Translations under genes and position numbers: made by a program
Notes under the pieces: generated by a model
What the model saw: the letters and a program-made list of their open reading frames with translations, nothing else
What the model was told of the DNA's origin: nothing
The model's database searches: none
Source: Robertmurraya korlensis
GTDB lineage: Bacteria > Bacillota > Bacilli > Bacillales > Cytobacillaceae
Length of the DNA stretch: 64,000 bases
Assembly: GCF_023715225.1 (NCBI RefSeq)
Contig: NZ_JAMBNS010000006.1
Span: 62,001-126,000 of the forward strand
Direction of reading: 5' to 3'
Shown: positions 61,331-64,000 of the stretch, one piece after another
How positions within the stretch are numbered: position 1 is the first letter of the stretch
Layout: each line of letters starts with the position of its first letter

Positions 61331-62374
61331 TTGAAACCGACAAACGTAACGATTGTTGTACCTTGTTACAATGAAGAAGAAATATTACATAAAACCTTTT
61401 ATGAATTATCCAATTTGTTGACCAGTATGGTAGATGATGGGCTCGTTTCTCCTAAAAGTAAGATCCTGTTTGTAGATGATGGTAGTCTAGACCAAACATG
61501 GAAACTAATTTATAAAGAAACGTTAAAAAACGGAATGATTAAGGGAGTGAAGCTATCTAGAAATGTGGGGCATCAAAATGCCATATTAGCAGGAATACAC
61601 ATAGCAACAGAGTCATCGGACGCTATTATTACCATTGATGCAGATTTACAGGATGATATTTATGTTATGCGGGAGTTTATTGTGAAATATCAGATGGGAT
61701 ATGAAGTGATCTATGGTGTAAGGGAGAAACGTGACTCAGATACATTCTTTAAAAGATTTACGGCTGAATCATTCTATAAGTTGATGAACAAAATGGGAGT
61801 AGAGCTTATTTATAATCATGCGGACTATCGTTTATTGAGTAGGCGTGCAGCAGAGTACTTACAAGGATTTGAAGAAGTGAATATGTTTTTAAGAGGAATT
61901 ATTCCTCTTCTTGGTTTTCGATCTACAAAGGTTTTCTATGAAAGAAAAGAACGAACAGCAGGTGAGAGTAAATATCCTTTACGTAAAATGCTATCATTTG
62001 CATTTAATGGGGTTACTTCCTTTTCGGTTACTCCGATTCGGTTAGTCCTCGTTGGAGGTTTAGTATCTTTTTTTATCAGTCTCTTCTTTGCGCTTTATTT
62101 TCTAAGTTTAAAGTTGTTTGGCAATACAGAGCTCGGCTGGACTTCTCTTATCACATCGATCTGGCTGATTGGGGGTCTTCAATTAATCGCAATTGGCTTA
62201 ATCGGGGAATATATCGGAAAAATATATAAAGAGTCCAAACGCCGCCCAAAATACATCGTTGATATTGATATGTTCAAGCTTCCACTCGGACGAAACCTTG
62301 CGCTTGAAGAGGATCAAGAGTTATTCAAGGATGACCATATGGGAATACAAAGCCTATCTGAATATAACAATTAA
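61331..62374 (+). CDS. ykoT: YkoT-like family 2 glycosyltransferase (DPM/GtrB type)
   Basis: The catalytic domain (residues 1-230) opens with VTIVVPCYNEEEIL, has the nucleotide-sugar motif ITIDADLQDD and an ADYRLLSRRA segment. Two C-terminal membrane helices (about 235-260 and 270-300) anchor it. This architecture loads a sugar onto undecaprenyl phosphate at the inner face. The neighbouring YkoS-like protein could then use it outside. 347 residues. TTG start with AGGAGGAG. The gene lies 21 bases after ykoS, forming an operon. Confidence 0.9.
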   Translation: MKPTNVTIVVPCYNEEEILHKTFYELSNLLTSMVDDGLVSPKSKILFVDDGSLDQTWKLIYKETLKNGMIKGVKLSRNVGHQNAILAGIHIATESSDAIITIDADLQDDIYVMREFIVKYQMGYEVIYGVREKRDSDTFFKRFTAESFYKLMNKMGVELIYNHADYRLLSRRAAEYLQGFEEVNMFLRGIIPLLGFRSTKVFYERKERTAGESKYPLRKMLSFAFNGVTSFSVTPIRLVLVGGLVSFFISLFFALYFLSLKLFGNTELGWTSLITSIWLIGGLQLIAIGLIGEYIGKIYKESKRRPKYIVDIDMFKLPLGRNLALEEDQELFKDDHMGIQSLSEYNN

Positions 62375-62419
62375 ACCTATTTTTTTACATCAATAAAAGC
62401 TATAATATGAGCTCGAGAC

Positions 62420-62451
62420 AAAACTCAGTGTGCACGCTCTGAGTTTTTTAC
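62420..62451 (+). terminator. Terminator after ykoT
   Basis: AAAACTCAG and CTGAGTTTT flank a ten-base loop and run into TTTTTT. Confidence 0.78.
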
Positions 62452-62471
62452 TATTAATAAAAGGGAAGACA

Positions 62472-64000
62472 ATGATGGCAACTTATTTACAACTTTGGCA
62501 AAGGGCACTACAAATAGAGATTGGATATTTGAAGAAATACGGTAGCACAAGGTATCGCCTTACTCATGGCTACGCGATTAACGAGAGGGCACCTTATATC
62601 TATTATTTTAATAAGGCATCAACAACGACGAGTATTCCAATCGGATCTAAAGTTACATTATGGTGGGGAGAGCGAAAAATAGCAGGTCGAGTGTTATCAT
62701 CAGAAGGAAAAAGTATGATGGTAGAACTCGAAACATATTTAGGAGCTGTCTTAAGTGAAATCATGCTCCAATATGACCCATGGGAACTTTTAGACGAATT
62801 AATTAATCGACTTCAAGACATCCGTACGAGCAAGAAGAAAAGGGCAAGGATTCAAAAAATGATGCAGCCAAGCATGGTGGCGCTCCACCCAATTGAAAAA
62901 ATAAAAACGAATGTACATGAGCTTGTGCTCAGGTCAAAATACAATCCGATTACCTTTGTTTGGGGCCCACCTGGAACGGGAAAAACATATACTCTTGCTA
63001 GGGTCGTTGCAAATAAATATTTAAAGGGCAAAAAGGTTCTTGTTTTATCTCAAAGTAACCAAGCTGTGGATGTGTTAATGTTAGAGATATTGCGATTTGT
63101 TGACAAACAAAAAAAGCTCAAGGTTGGAGAACTTCTTCGATATGGATCGCAAGTAAGTGAAATATTACAGGACACTCCATTAACTATTGATTACTTATTA
63201 AAAAAAAATCACCCTGAACTTTCAGAGCAAAGAGAAGAAATAAGAACGGAGAGACATCTTCTAAAAAAAGATTTAGTAGGTTCTTTCTCCTCTAGAGACT
63301 CGGAAACACTTTTAGAAGTAGAAAGAAAGTTAGCTCAGGTACTAGATAAAATTCGTGCAAAAGAAATGACGTTTGTAAAAGATGCAGAGGTAATTGGTAC
63401 TACACTCGCTAAAGCTGCCTCAGATCCCACTATTTATGAAAAGGAATATGATCTCGTTATTATAGACGAGGTAAGCATGGCATATATCCCGCAAGTTGCA
63501 TTCGCGGTTTCACTAGGAAAAAAGAGCATTGTATGTGGTGATTTTAAACAGCTTCCGCCCATTGCACATGCCAATCACCCTCTTGTAAATGAATGGTTAA
63601 AAGAGGATGTGTTTCATAAGTCTGGAGTTGTAGATGGGTTGAAAGAGGGGGCGTTGCATCCTCATTTATTTTTGCTATCAGAACAAAGGAGAATGCATCC
63701 TGACATCTCCGCATTCACAAACCAATTTGTTTATTTTGGCATGGTAAAAGATTATGAAAGTATGTACACCGTAAGAGAATCTATAGCAAATAGAGCCCCT
63801 TTTTCAAAGATGGCATCGATCTTATTAGATACGAGCCATATGGGGGAATATTGTATGCGTTCCAGTTCAGGTTCCCGATTTAATTTGTTACAGCTTTTGC
63901 TCTCATTTCAGGTGATTCATGAATTATATGAAGGCGGCTCTAAAAATATAGGGTATACGACGCCTTATCGTGCCCAAGCAGAGCTGATGGATACATTGTT
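62472..64000 (+). CDS. UPF1/DNA2-like superfamily 1 helicase, cut by the window edge
   Basis: The open frame from ATG 62472 (AAGGG upstream; ATG 62475 possible) runs to the end of the window without a stop. An N-terminal region of about 155 residues precedes the helicase core. The core has Walker A WGPPGTGKT, motif II VIIDEVSMA, motif III GDFKQLPPIAHA, motif IV LSEQRRMHPDISAFTNQF and the beginning of motif V YTTPYRAQAELM. This arrangement is that of superfamily 1B helicases of the UPF1 type. The C-terminus is missing only because the window ends. The substrate (RNA or DNA) cannot be told. Confidence 0.88.
   Translation, partial: MMATYLQLWQRALQIEIGYLKKYGSTRYRLTHGYAINERAPYIYYFNKASTTTSIPIGSKVTLWWGERKIAGRVLSSEGKSMMVELETYLGAVLSEIMLQYDPWELLDELINRLQDIRTSKKKRARIQKMMQPSMVALHPIEKIKTNVHELVLRSKYNPITFVWGPPGTGKTYTLARVVANKYLKGKKVLVLSQSNQAVDVLMLEILRFVDKQKKLKVGELLRYGSQVSEILQDTPLTIDYLLKKNHPELSEQREEIRTERHLLKKDLVGSFSSRDSETLLEVERKLAQVLDKIRAKEMTFVKDAEVIGTTLAKAASDPTIYEKEYDLVIIDEVSMAYIPQVAFAVSLGKKSIVCGDFKQLPPIAHANHPLVNEWLKEDVFHKSGVVDGLKEGALHPHLFLLSEQRRMHPDISAFTNQFVYFGMVKDYESMYTVRESIANRAPFSKMASILLDTSHMGEYCMRSSSGSRFNLLQLLLSFQVIHELYEGGSKNIGYTTPYRAQAELMDTL

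Overview
The window is AT-rich, densely packed chromosomal DNA from an endospore-forming member of the Bacillaceae that can probably grow anaerobically. The evidence is the gene content. There are sporulation-linked genes (a CwlC amidase, a Spo0M-like protein, an Sda-like inhibitor, three YjcZ micro-proteins, YuzL, YhfH and a SplA-like regulator). There are Bacillus-type Fnr, PflBA, KipI/KipA-type oxoprolinase, YkpA, YkqA and YkoS/YkoT proteins. Strong AGGAGG ribosome-binding sites are frequent, as are GTG and TTG starts. I see no rRNA, tRNA, insertion sequence, prophage or CRISPR array. I cannot name the species.

Layout. 0-8.2 kb: TPP-riboswitch-controlled thiT, a divergent polysaccharide deacetylase, a VanW protein, a Na+/alanine symporter, a CNNM/CBS transporter, cwlC, a Pth2-type hydrolase and an HD protein. 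8.2-17.8 kb: an unusual molybdoenzyme operon, apparently for nitrate reduction. It holds a NarI-like membrane protein, a Nas-type catalytic subunit, a four-cluster ferredoxin, a Tat-type Rieske protein, three small unknown genes and NarK. An Nre-like sensory module follows, with two histidine kinases, a LuxR-type regulator and a GAF protein. 17.8-20.6 kb: a yybP-ykoY (Mn2+) riboswitch in front of a short Spo0M-like gene and ykvA, then corA, a comFB-like gene and a coiled-coil gene. 20.6-31 kb, minus strand: pxpBCA (5-oxoprolinase), then a methionine operon metI-metC-yitJ-metH behind an S-box riboswitch. 31-37.6 kb: small genes, including an Sda-like ORF of 44 codons, ykqA, a crcB pair, a signal-less YidC preceded by a frameshifted gene, and pncB-nadE. 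37.6-41.4 kb: pflBA with a well-placed Fnr box, and a membrane cupredoxin. 41.4-50.5 kb: a DD-carboxypeptidase, yuzL, ykpA, a Sco protein, an aldehyde dehydrogenase with an apparent internal deletion, fnr and a formate/nitrite channel with Fnr boxes between them, the yjcZ genes, a YdjO-like and a SplA-like gene. 50.5-51.3 kb: no protein gene, but what looks like a structured non-coding RNA of about 650 nt. 51.3-64 kb: pepF, yhfH, an MHYT-PAS-PAS histidine kinase, a threonine aldolase, a CAP-domain lipoprotein, ykoS-ykoT and the start of a UPF1-like helicase cut by the window edge.

How it fits together. Fnr, PflBA, the formate/nitrite channel, the Nas/Rieske complex, NarK and the Nre-like module would give fermentative formate production together with nitrate respiration or dissimilation under oxygen limitation. 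Two regions deserve most attention. The first is the putative large RNA at about 50.64-51.29 kb, whose 5' and 3' ends can form a helix of about 27 bp. The second is the hybrid Nas/Rieske/NarI-like operon, whose parts seem to lie on opposite sides of the membrane.
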